NCBI GenBank assembly: GCA_000750105.3
Contig: JPHH03000087.1
Span: 1-64,000 of the forward strand
Source: Tolypocladium sp. Sup5 PDA-1
Taxonomy: Eukaryota; Ascomycota; Sordariomycetes; Hypocreales; Ophiocordycipitaceae
Length of the DNA stretch: 64,000 bases
Reading direction: 5' to 3'
The notes beneath the pieces were generated by a model. The model saw nothing but the letters and a program-made list of their open reading frames with translations. It was not told the origin of the DNA and searched no databases. The translations under genes and the position numbers were made by a program. Shown piece by piece: positions 22,101-31,757 of the stretch (within the stretch, counting starts at the first letter, position 1; each line of letters begins with the position of its first letter).

Positions 22101-22335
22101 CGGGAACTTTCGCCAAGCCGTAAAATTCCATGTGCCTAGCCGACAACACCACTTCGAGGTTACTCTCCAAGAAGGATCTTCTTCTATCTGCAATATCAGC
22201 GGCTCGCCTTTTACACTCGAGTGGTTGATCGAGCAGCAAAACATGAGCGCTTGCTTCGGCACAAGCCATCACAGGAAGCGTACACACGTAGATAATGTAA
22301 CGACACAGTCGCGCAAGCGCAGGAGGTTGTGTTGA
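19116..22335 (+). CDS. Patatin-like phospholipase with N-terminal region and RING finger (PLP)
   Basis: Six exons (19116-20160, 20213-20785, 20836-21210, 21258-21312, 21365-21391, 21441-22335) sum to 990 codons with matching phases. The ~350-residue N-terminal region contains VIVLL-like strands and VFVADIGGIEST. A RING-type finger follows (CFGCIQRK ... CGHWTCQTCV ... CVLCG). The patatin domain has the oxyanion motif DGGGTRG, the nucleophile motif GTSSG (the Ser of GxSxG, directly before intron 2) and the catalytic Asp in FQDGGLTFNNP. The tail is basic and NLS-like (SRKRRRLC). It should hydrolyse acyl esters of phospholipids in the cytoplasm. PLP genes are one of the marker cargo families of Starships. 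All catalytic residues are present and no frameshift is seen, so it is probably active. The exact N-terminus is uncertain. Confidence 0.88.
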
Positions 22336-22887
22336 CCTGGCTCCTCTCGCTTGGCTTTGGTCGCCGCAGGCCACCCTACTTCCGCCCCCACCTAAGCTGG
22401 TCAGATCTCTGCACACCGGTGGTCTCTTTGAAGTACGTGAAATGGGCGAAAGATTGGGTAGGGTAACTTGTTAATTTTATTTTATTTTGAATTTGGTAGT
22501 GTATTGTGTACAGGGTAAATCGAAGACAGCGTTTGCTCATTGCGTTGCGCTCAAAAATTGATGTTGTGGACCCCTCCCTGTGAATCCGCGTTCACTATTG
22601 GTAGTATGTACATGTCAAAGGACCGGTAAAAGCCAAACACTACGGCAGGTTCTGGTAGAACCTATTTGAAAACGGCAGATGGCTTAACTCGCTGTCTTTT
22701 ATACGGTACCACGCCTAACAACGGCTGTTGCGACCTGTTGCCATTTTCTCCACCATGCTTGGAGCGAAGACTGCTCTTACGTCCGTGTGCCCTGCACCTG
22801 GCGACAACAAAATTACGTGAATTTGATCGAGGGAGACGTGGGCCATACCACGACCGGCCACTTTACTGCAGAGGCACTCGCACCACG
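22336..22887. other. Intergenic stretch, nothing recognised
   Basis: No supported gene. An open frame extends upstream of the APH-like fragment from 22666, but its N-terminal part does not resemble the family. Confidence 0.5.
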
Positions 22888-23160
22888 ATGACGACTACAT
22901 TGAACCTTCCGAATCGCGACCCTATTGCGTACGAGTGGGCCGCAAAGGAATACTTCAACGTTATTGAACGGGTTGAGCATGCCGCAGCAACCGAACACCT
23001 CTGCGAGGCCTTGCAACAATATGAGGACATCATTGCCGTCACGAAGCATCACCTCCGCCTCGGCTTTCACGATACCTGTCAAGTCCAACCGCAATGGATA
23101 ACAGGCGGTTTCAACGTCTGCGTAGCAATCCAGGTGACTGGCAGCTTCAATGGGAGACTC
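22888..23160 (+). pseudogene. N-terminal fragment of an aminoglycoside-phosphotransferase-like gene
   Basis: From the ATG at 22888 about 90 codons resemble the start of fungal APH-fold kinase-like proteins, notably HHLRLGFHDTCQVQP and GGFNVCVAIQV, which parallels GSFNVCVFVEF in the complete gene at 23937-25427. After about 23160 the frame runs on to 23415 without any APH feature: no HGD loop and no DWE motif. It is therefore a 3'-truncated copy of the same family, arranged tail to tail with the intact one. Confidence 0.55.
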
Positions 23161-23936
23161 TGTGCTGAGCCAGCCACTGAATCCCAGACCGAAATTTGGG
23201 CTACCACGGCGGTGACGGCCTCACTATGCTCCAGCCAGGTTTCTGGCCAGACATCATGTACTAGCATCAGTCTGTTTGGCCATGCTTATTCCCATACCAT
23301 GCCCAGCGCTAGCTCAGCTCGAACGCGAGAGTTCTCGAGGAGAAGGTGGAAAAAGGGTTGTTCGAAGAGAAGGTCTAGGGCCTGCGCGAGGTCAGAGAAG
23401 GTAACAGGGGAGTAATCGAGAAGGGAGCCTGTTGAGCGTCGTCAAAATTATTGGAATCGCAATTACGGGGAGGCGTGGTTCAACAAAGCTGTTTGCGGCG
23501 AAGGGGCAAAGATGGTGAAAGGGCGAGGTTTTTGGACCCTGCCGACAGGAAGGGCCTGCACTCTGGCTAAACGACCGCCCACTTCTGGAAACTTCATGCT
23601 CACCCCTCTCCCATACACCCTGTTCCTAGGAACACGATCAATTCAGAGAACAGAATCTGGCTGTTCCAGTCGGTGAGGCGGCCTTCCGTGGACGGTCTGA
23701 GGACGTGATTGGGTGCGCTGGGTCGGGTGCCTTGCGCTTCAGCTGCAGAGGTGCAGAGATGTAGAGCTTCGCCAGTACTGGAGACTAGGTGGAGAGGCCC
23801 AGAAGGTCGCTGCAAGCACGTAGTTCTATAAAAAGATAATTGCGCGAAACTACCCTCAAAATCATTTTGAGGAGGATGGACGTTGGACGCGAAAGCAGAC
23901 CACTTCTTCGCGAGTGAATGGATCCATTCAACCCAT
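23161..23936. other. Intergenic stretch, nothing recognised
   Basis: This lies between the APH-like fragment and the stop of the complete APH-like gene. No convincing frame or repeat is seen. Confidence 0.5.
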
Positions 23937-25427
23937 CTAGCAACCCTCTTCTGCTATCTCTCGCGCGCGTGGGTTATGAAAGTATTCCCTCTCGTCCTCA
24001 AAGAATCGCCTCTGCTCCTCCTCCTTGCGGGCGAGCAAAGCCTTCCGCTCGGGGGGGTTCATGAAGGCTGTCAGGCGTGGGTGGATGGCCTTCATGTAAA
24101 ACTTCCTAAAGTCGGGATCCTCCGACCTCGGCTCTTCGAGCTCATAGAACACTAGGTCCCAGTAAACGTTGTGCGCCAGGTCTGGGCTCAGCAGGGCTAT
24201 CACTACGGCCGTATGGCACCACGTTTCCATCTTGGCCCACTCTTGGGAGAGTCGCGGCGGGACCTGGAGAGCTCGCTCGCGGTCTCTGATGGCGGCAACA
24301 AGACGGCCGACCTCGGTGTAGAATAAATTTTTGCCGATGAGCATGAAGTCGGGGCCGCCGCCGGTCAGCCAGACGGGCGGGACCAGCATCTGTGCCGGAA
24401 CGATGTAGCTCCATTCCCAGTCTAGGACGCCAATGAGGGTGAGCTCCTCATCAAAGAGCAAGTTATTCATCAGCATGAGCATATCCCCATGCATCAGGAC
24501 AAAGGGTCCCTTGTCAGCGGCGGAGTTGATCCAAGTATCAAGGACAAAACGGCGGAAGTGGTGTCTTGCGTAGAGGGTGGCCCGTCCCCCACGAGTGTCG
24601 AGTCCTATGTCGGGGGATTTGTCGAATTCGTTCTTGGCCAGCCAGAACAGAGCGTCTACGAAGCTCCTGGCTGTCGAGAAGGTGGTCCTAGGCTTGATCC
24701 TGGCGCCGGGATCCATCCCCTCGAGCTCCTGCATCATGATCTCAATTGATATAGGCCGGTAGCACACGCGGATATCGTCAGGGTCGCAAGCATACGACGG
24801 CTTCCCATCCACGACGGGGAGCCCAAGGGCGCCAATTTCGGGGAATTCGAGCTGACGGAGTTGGATATAGACGTCGGCAAGCTGCTCGTGAAGCTTCCTT
24901 GTTGCCTCGGTTGGGCGGGTGTAGCTACGCCACTTCTTCTCCTTCTTGAAGCCAAGGTCCTTGAGAGTCTGGCCTTGAACGTAGTCCATGATGATGAAGG
25001 CCGTGTGGATCGGACTGCCCTCGGTGAAGGAGTAGGCGTGCACGCGGGGCACGGGAATGGTGGTTTTAGCAGCGACATATCTATGCATGGGCACGTCTTC
25101 TGTCAGACGAATGGTGCCTGCTTCACATTATTCAAAAGCACAGAGGCCGGCTTACCTCATGGTAGCCAGCTCAGTCTCAATCTTCTCGTCAATCCAGGCG
25201 GTGCGCGCTGGGAGGGGAATTCGGACAGCCCATCTCTCCGGGGGGGAAGTGTCAAACTCGACAAAGACGCAGACATTGAAGGAGCCATGTTTTGGGGACC
25301 CGAACGTCTTGCAAGGAAGGCCTGCATGGTAGGACGAGGCAAGACGGCATATGGCTTCAAAGTCGATAGAATCGATGAAGCGCTGGCGCTCCTTGTCGGC
25401 CTTGTCTTTGATGATCGCATTCCTCAT
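23937..25427 (-). CDS. Aminoglycoside-phosphotransferase-family (APH) protein
   Basis: Two exons (25427-25156 and 25080-23937) around a 75-nt intron give 471 residues, and the junction LATMR/YVAAKTTIPVPRV is the usual N-lobe strand-helix of this family. Features: FNVCVFVEF and AVRIPLP in the N-lobe, the hinge IIMDYVQGQTL, the Brenner-type loop starting FVLMHGD, and the metal-binding GVLDWEWS. The family carries out ATP-dependent phosphorylation of small molecules or choline-like substrates; in fungi the substrate is generally unknown. The catalytic loop reads HGD-MLMLMN-NLLFD, two residues longer than the usual HGDxxxxNxLxD spacing, because ATGCTC/ATGCTG is tandemly repeated; activity is doubtful. 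The C-terminal ~100 residues are charged and helical. Confidence 0.85.
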
Positions 25428-25753
25428 CGTGGTGGATTAGATAGATGAGTTGCGACCCTCAGCCAAGGGCCGCTCAAAGGCACGTCGTATGCGGGGAAGT
25501 GATCACGTGCAGGTTGGTCGCATCTTACAGGGCAACCAATTGATGCCTACAACCTACCAACAACAACATGCAATCAACCACAACCAGCTCCTGCAAGTTC
25601 GGCTCAAAGGATACAAATGGAGTGCTACTGCCTAAATCACAAGTGGTCTGAGGCCTCACCTTCCGTGCGGGGTATGCACATATATACAGGTGCGTTTCTG
25701 TGTACGGAGTCTACGATGACCAGCAGTGTTCACCAACCAAGACAACAAGCACT

Positions 25754-26403
25754 ATGGGTCATTCATCCAAACACGACAAATCCAAACGCGACAAATCCAA
25801 GCGCGATGGTAGAAAAGGGACCAGCAGCGACAAGAGAAGCCCTCATTCTTCCATCATTCAGCTACAGGCCCTGATCGCGAACGTAGAGGAGAGACAACAG
25901 AGCCTCGCACGCCAGCACGACGAGTACAGACGCCTTCGGGAGCAAGCGGAGAATCTTCAGGACCGCCTTGAAAACTCCGCGCAGACCCTCGCGCTGCTTT
26001 CATCGACTAGTCTAGCGGCGCAGCAAGCACGCGGAGTGGCTTCGATGTCCAGTCACCAGGGCCAGCAGACTATTGACCGGCCTCGCGCAGGGAACATCTG
26101 GAACGCGAGGTCCAAACCCTGTCCGTGTCAATCGGCGAGTACGACCGCCGTGCCGATGCTATGGCCGAGCTCATTTCTCGTAACCATCAGGAGATCGAGG
26201 ACCTACAGGCGCGCATCTACGAGATCCGCGCTGCCGAGGAGGCGGAGGCTGGTTGGTATGGGGAACAGGACGGACCTGACCCGGGCTGGGGGGAGCCAGG
26301 CTCCGGCGGCGGCACCGGCGGCGGCGGATCACATGGTTACTATGGCGGTGGTCAGGCATCATCCTCCGCCTCCTACAGCCAGTATGCTGGCGCATACACT
26401 TGA
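25754..26403 (+). pseudogene. Coiled-coil protein gene with an unexplained frame change
   Basis: The first part (ATG at 25754, MGHSSKHDKSKRDKSKR) has a Lys/Arg-rich head and a coiled coil (LQALIANVEERQQSL to about 26030). The second part, in another frame from about 26077, continues the coiled coil (REHLEREVQTLSVSIGEY, then AELISRNHQEIEDLQARI) and ends in a Gly/Ser/Tyr-rich low-complexity tail at 26403. Both halves look like one protein of the kind found in Fusarium-type genomes, but I find no good intron between 26030 and 26100, so a frameshift is likely. If a weak intron exists there, the gene is intact. Function unknown. Confidence 0.5.
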
Positions 26404-26800
26404 GGAAGGAGGCATTTAAAGTGAACAGCTGAATTCTTGCACTTTCCCCCAGCTACCAAAGTGCTTTCTTTGCGATCTTTTGCACGGCTTTGATATATAG
26501 TTCGGCCGGGCTGTCAGCCGCCCGCTGACCTTTCACCATCGCTGCGCGTTGAAATTTTCGAGACTGGAGCGTTCGCTGCCTCATCCAGGATGCTGAATGG
26601 CAACCGGCAACGGTCTGCGCAATGTCTCTCCGGCTGTCCGGTGCCTGTGCCTCGAGGCTGCGAATTCCGACAAAGCCGTCTCGGGCCGTCGTATCGTCTC
26701 GATAAACGAATAGAGTTTGAACCTGGCTGGCATTGTTCGGTTCAAGGGCGAGCCGTTTGACCCAGTCCACGATCTCGTGCCGCTCACCCCCTGACAAGCT

Positions 26801-26950
26801 GCTGTCTCCAATGAATATCAGAGCTTGGAAGTCCTAGAGTTGCTGCTCAGAGAGCTCGGAGACGAGTTCCAAATCACGGAGGACCTCGTGAAAGCTGCCG
26901 TCTCCAATGACGATCAAGGGGCAAAAGCTCTAGAGTTGCTGCTCATGAGG
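26801..26950 (+). pseudogene. Two C-terminal STAND-type repeats, isolated fragment
   Basis: The frame starting at 26801 encodes two units of about 30 residues: AVSN-x5-EVLELLLRELGD, then EFQITEDLVKAAVSND followed by ALELLLMR. This pattern (GDE-x-ITEDLVKAAxxN-x-ELLLxR) is the repeat found at the C-termini of many fungal NACHT/ankyrin-type STAND proteins. No start codon, nucleotide-binding domain or further repeat lies nearby, so it is an orphan piece. It abuts the CWF19 pseudogene on the opposite strand at about 26945. Confidence 0.6.
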
Positions 26951-28090
26951 TTGCGAACCTCCTCCCACTCGTCGCCGTCGCACTCGAGCAAGTTGCCCCT
27001 GTGAGTAATGGACACGATGACGGCGCCACCCTTGCTCATCTCTGGCTCCGTGGCGAGAGTGAGAAAGATGCGGGTTCCAAGAGAGACGATGGGTGCCATT
27101 GATGGTTGGCCATTGTCTTCGTGGTGGCAGAGCGGGCGGTTTTCGAGGACGCAGTTCATCTTTTGGAACTCGTTGACTGCCATGTTCTGGAGGTTCATCT
27201 CACTCTTGTGAACCCGCTTGGCGAGCTTCTCGGCATTTTCGTCCATGTACTCCAAGTCGTCGTCGTATTTGGAGTCCTTGGCGATGCGCTCGGCCAGACG
27301 CAGTCCCTCTCCACCAGCGTGACCCTTTGTCCGCCGCTCCTCTCTCACCATGTCATCGATGGACATGCCTGTGTTCTCCTCCCTGTGCCCTTCTCCTATC
27401 CACGCTTTGTGTAGATGGCATTGAGCTTTGTCATGCGCCATGGCGATCCTGCATCGCCAAAGGCGTAGTCAATATTCCGCTGGGCGACTTGTTTCGGCTC
27501 TGGAAGACCATTCATCGCTTGTCAAAATTTAGCTCTGTTTTATGGATGACGCGTTCTGGCTCTTCCCCTGGGGGCGACTGGGGCTTGTTTCGGTCGGGTC
27601 GGTGGACGTGTTCGACTTCGAGGCGGATGGTGCCGTTATCCACGCGTCTCGCTGGAGAGACTTAGACGAGTCGACGGGGACCTGGGTTCGTAGCTTCTCA
27701 TCATCAGGGTGAGGGAGATCTTCCTTGGAGCCGGATTTCTTGTGGTGTCTTCATCGCGATGGGCGTGTTTGGATCGGGGGTGGCGGTGATGGCGGTCGCC
27801 CTCGTCGCACGAATGTCGGCTGCTCTTGTGCCAGTGGCTATCATCACTGTCGTTGCGATTTTTTTGATACCTCTCCCTGTCTCTGTCCTTATTGCCCGTA
27901 GCTCAAAGCCTGACTCTGTCTCTGTGCTTGCCAAGGCGCCGCTGCTCAAGGTCCTTCTCTGCTCGTTCGCAGTCTGCCTTGTCGGCATCGAGCAACCTTT
28001 CAAACTCGTCAGCCCTTCAATCCACTTGCGGGCTAAGAATCTGTGCGTACGCAAGCGATTGACGGATCGAGGCTGTTGGGTCATGGCCGT
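26945..28090 (-). pseudogene. CWF19-like splicing factor pseudogene
   Basis: On the minus strand, 27440-26945 encodes the mid-to-late part of a CWF19 (CwfJ-domain) protein: MSIDDMVREERRTKGHAGG, YMDENAEKLAKRVHKSEMN and PLCHHEDNGQPSMAPIVSLG. The frame is cut right after WEEVRNLM, before the rest of the CwfJ domain. Upstream, 28090-27660 carries the typical Arg/Asp/His-rich head (DRDREGYQKNRNDSDDSH) in other frames, with at least one stop. CWF19 acts in late spliceosome disassembly and debranching and is normally a single-copy housekeeping gene, so this looks like a captured and decayed extra copy. Confidence 0.72.
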
Positions 28091-28369
28091 GGCGGTACAA
28101 GAAGGAAGCTACGTCAGGTGAAAGGAAGCTCTAGCAAATTTTCGGCGGGTGTGGGTTCTTGTCCACCTCGTAGTTGCTCGTCCCTCTATACATCGTTGGA
28201 CAACTTCATCTCCGCAAGCGTCCGGAGAGTAAACAATGAATCGAATTTGCTAGCGGGATAGGGTTTTAGAGACGCAGGGTGTGTCCGCGCCATGCACATG
28301 TCCGGGCCCGATGTGTCCGCCCCGATGTCATTGAATGGACCCGTGTAGGAAGGCGTAAAAACGTGACTG

Positions 28370-29418
28370 ATGTCTCCAGCCATGCATGGCATGAATAACC
28401 TGAACCATGTTAGCTCATTTACTCTTGTAGGGAGACTCAGTCCAATCGTGTGTCCTTACCGCAGCGGTACCTTGCATGAGCCAATATCTACCGGACCTAT
28501 TAATAACATCGGCTATCAGCCGAAGTCAGGCATTTGCGGTTATCTACAACTCACCGACATGTGGCCTGCCAGGAGAGGAGAAGTGATGCCGCCAAGATGG
28601 CATCAGACGTCTCCGGGGAGAAAAAGCCAATGGCTTCGTGCAAGCCGCTAAATGCTGCACTTCTGTGTTGGAGAGCCCGTCTGTAGACCTGAGGTGAGTC
28701 GATGAGGAGTGCAAGGTGAGTGGCGGAGAACGCGAGCAATGCATGCATGACGTATGGTGTCGTAGCCCCGATGGTGAACAACCTAGCCTGGTGTCAGCAA
28801 GGTCCACAAGACACGGTGAAACGGAAATGTAGTTGGTGTACGTCGGGATGTGGCTGGCCCATATGGCGAAGTTGTCTTTGTCGACATGCTGGTGGTACAG
28901 GCTCGCGACCTGGTAGATCAACCTCAAGTCTTCATCAGAATATGAACACGGCAGAGCAGGCGCAAACGGTCGAAGGGACGGTATTGGGAAAATCCCAGTC
29001 TTCTTCCAATGGTCAATAGCCGTCGCAATTTGGGGCGTCCACATAAGGTGCGGCTTCTCCTTGGGTATTTCGCAGTCGGCATTGGACGAGCCGCTGTCTT
29101 TGTAGGGACAGGGGACTTTGTGCTTGATACAATTGTGACTGGAATATTGGGCATTAGTCCGTTTACAACTTGAATGCTGTCACTTACCATTGTGGAATGG
29201 TCTCGTCACATCGAATGTGCCGACTCTTACTGTAACACGGGTTAGAGACCAGCCGTTTTCGCTAAATCTAAGAGTCCCAGAACATACCACATTTTGCAGC
29301 CAGTGCGGGATTTCCTGTGGCTGATATCAATCGCATTAGCGAACAATTTCATGTCTTGTAGGGGAAGGGGATTCACTCACCGGCGTCGAGGACGACGGCC
29401 ACTCCCAGGACCGCCCAT
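28370..29418 (-). pseudogene. Zn2Cys6 transcription factor, 3'-truncated
   Basis: Hand splicing gives exons 29418-29381, 29320-29288, 29229-29188 and 29138 onward, with phases that fit. Together they encode RRHRKSRTGCKMCKSRH and CDETIPQCHNCIKHKVPC, a complete C-x2-C-x6-C-x6-C-x2-C-x6-C binuclear zinc cluster. Downstream lies the start of the fungal-specific domain (AIDHWKKTG, then YVMHALLAFSATHLALL at ~28740, LLSWQATC at ~28565). Nothing of the remaining 200 or more residues is seen before the CWF19 remnant begins. It resembles the Upc2-type class of regulators. It is probably non-functional, but a truncated DNA-binding protein could still be made. Confidence 0.68.
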
Positions 29419-30712
29419 CGCCCATGGAATAGCGACTGCAGCGACGGCAAGGTACACAGAAGTAGAGCTCGTCTAACCTGTCCCATACCAAAGGACAAGG
29501 TCAAGGTAGATTGAGTGAGGAACGGAGGAGATAGATTAGGGAGTATATGCCGTGAAGAGGTTGACGTCAATCACCCAGTGCACCTGACGACTGTGATGAG
29601 GATGGTTGTGCACATGCCAGTACCAGTAGCTGCTATCCTGATATTTCAAGTTGTTTCAGGAGTCTCTCTTTGCTACGTGATGTGACCGGGGACGGATAGC
29701 TGAGACTGGATGTGCCTTACTGGCAAATCATACATGAGCAGCTTGACTTGAACATTTGGTCGTCAAACCAAGTTTGAATTCAAGAAATGGACACACACCG
29801 TTTTGTATATATTGTGCGACACTCGCATATATGCAAACAATATTGACACCAAGGCTGAGCCAAAAGAGCACTATCGCCTTCCCTTTTATTGTTTTTAGCT
29901 TAGCACCCACTGCCCGTGTCCACACCTCCATTATCGCACCTCTCGTGCCATATCCACGACCTCCAGGCCGAAGCTGCCGAATTATGATCCCAAACTGTCT
30001 GTCGGACCCAAGCAATACTTTGTAAGGATATAATTTCTTTGCTGGCTTGGCAGGGTTAGTAATACAGTAGTTCGCTAGCCTGAACGCTTTGCCCTTCAGG
30101 CGTTGATGTCCTATACCGCAGCTGAATTGGTGCATGTTGCCATTTGCAAGAGACGCTTCATATGAGGCCGATGGAGCCAGGTCGGCGAGTAGCAAACGGC
30201 GTAGAAACCGCATCCATGTGTAGAGCCCAGTTACGGCCATATGCTATTGGCTTCTATCGTGGTAGGAAGTGCTCTATCGTTGCTCTGGCGGCGCCTCCTC
30301 ATAGTCTCACGGTATGCACTATGGCACTTACTGCCAATGAATGCCCAACGGCGGAGGCGTAGCGAAATAGTGACCATCGGGCGATATACCCAATCCTTCC
30401 ACACTGCAGGCTATTCGCCGAAGAGGGAACAATGGCGAGAGTAAATCAATCATTCTGCTCCGCTTTTGGAATTACCAGTCCTGAAGTGGACAGGGCGATG
30501 CACTTCTACACAATGTAGTCCTCAGCTGCTGCTTGGCTTCGTCACTAGCACAGCCTGCACTAAATTGGATGAGCTGGCACGTACAGTCTCAAACAGTTAA
30601 ATAACTCGAAGATTTGCCTCGCTGTCCTTACGTACGGTTCCTTTCTTTGTACCGTTTCAAACCAAACACCCCCGCCGGCACCGTATCAACAGAAGCTCAT
30701 CCGGTAGACACC
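29419..30712. other. Intergenic stretch, nothing recognised
   Basis: A 170-codon open frame on the minus strand (29728-30240) has one hydrophobic segment (VLFWLSLGVNIVCIYASV), but no Met-proximal or domain evidence and an odd composition, so I do not call it. No RNA gene is seen. Confidence 0.45.
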
Positions 30713-31757
30713 ATGATACAATGGAGAGAGTGTAAGTGCTTGGATGCTTGCTGGCCCATCCGCGCAGCGAAGTCTGTAGTAATTCTAACACGTTGCAGTC
30801 AATCCATTCAGAAAGAGGGATTCCTACACGCCTGCCTCGATTTACACGTATCGAGCTCTCATTCCTTTAACTTGGATCTGCGCTGCCGCCATCTCTATCT
30901 TTTTCGCCGTCCGCGAGCCCCATGATGATTCCGAGAACTTCAAGAGGATATGGGAGCAGAGCCATCTCCACCTCAACTCCTTTACCATGAACGATGCCTT
31001 GGCAAATATTTACTGGTGTGACTTGCTCCTCTTCTGCGCCGCCCTTGCTCTGGTTTGGGAACTGACTCTGCACGTTAACAAGGGCCACCGTTTTCGTCCT
31101 TCAGGCTGGATACATCGCGCGCCTCTTCAGCCGTAAAGCCGACTATGTTCATGCGGCTTGTTCAGTCGGAAGCTACTTTGTCCTCAATAACATACTTCAA
31201 GTCGCCTTTATTGTGTTCTTTGTCCATTCTCATTTTTACTGGTCTGAGGCCGCTCTCGTGCTCAACTTTATCAACCTCTCTACACTCTACTTCCAACACA
31301 ACGACTGTCAGCGCTCAATCCACGTACCTGTTGTGTCGGCCCCTCTTGCATGGAATTTCGTTGCGATCTACTGGAACGGAGCCTTCCTCGTTCAAGACCA
31401 AGATAGCCTTGCCGCTCGAACCACTGCCAGCATATTCATTTGGGGCATATTAGGCTATGGTCTATTTTTCATCTCGATATACAAGGTTAGTATTCTTCCC
31501 CGTGTTGCGATTAATTGAGCTTATTTGGTCCTTAGGACTACACCATGGGTCTCGCCCTGAGCTCTCTCTCTGCGGCCATTTTCGCAGCCCAGTTCCGACG
31601 CCACGCTTCTGTCTTGCAATGGATCTTCCCTTGCATCATCATGGGGATCCTCTTCATCATTTCTGCCGTCACCTTCGTGGCAACCTGGTCTTCAAATAAG
31701 TTTAAGCGTAGAGCTTCAGCTACAGAGGAGAAAGATAACCTGGTGCTGGTCGAGTAG
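30713..31757 (+). CDS. DUF1774-type multi-pass membrane protein
   Basis: Four exons (30713-30731, 30799-31052, 31105-31485, 31536-31757) total 292 codons with consistent phases. The deduced protein contains FNPFRKRDSYTPASIYTYRA, ALIPLTWICAAAISIFFAV, NIYWCDLLLF, LNNILQVAFIVFFVHSHFYW, HVPVVSAPLAWNFVAIYWNG and IFIWGILGYGLFFISIYK, which together look like the fungal DUF1774 family of 7-8 TM proteins of unknown function. The second intron uses an unusual GTTTGG donor; without it the frame shifts. The rest looks intact, in contrast to the broken genes on its left. Confidence 0.75.

Noticed and set aside
23883..25448. Several plus-strand frames of 85-195 codons
   Set aside because: They mirror the APH-like gene on the minus strand.
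26453..26797. 114-codon minus-strand frame with a regular composition
   Set aside because: No motif, start context or splice support, and its 5' end runs into the antisense of the STAND repeat fragment, so it is likely chance.
26914..28261. Plus-strand frames of 70-120 codons
   Set aside because: Shadows of the CWF19 pseudogene on the minus strand.
29728..30240. 170-codon minus-strand frame with one hydrophobic segment
   Set aside because: No recognisable domain and no neighbouring exon; composition typical of non-coding DNA.
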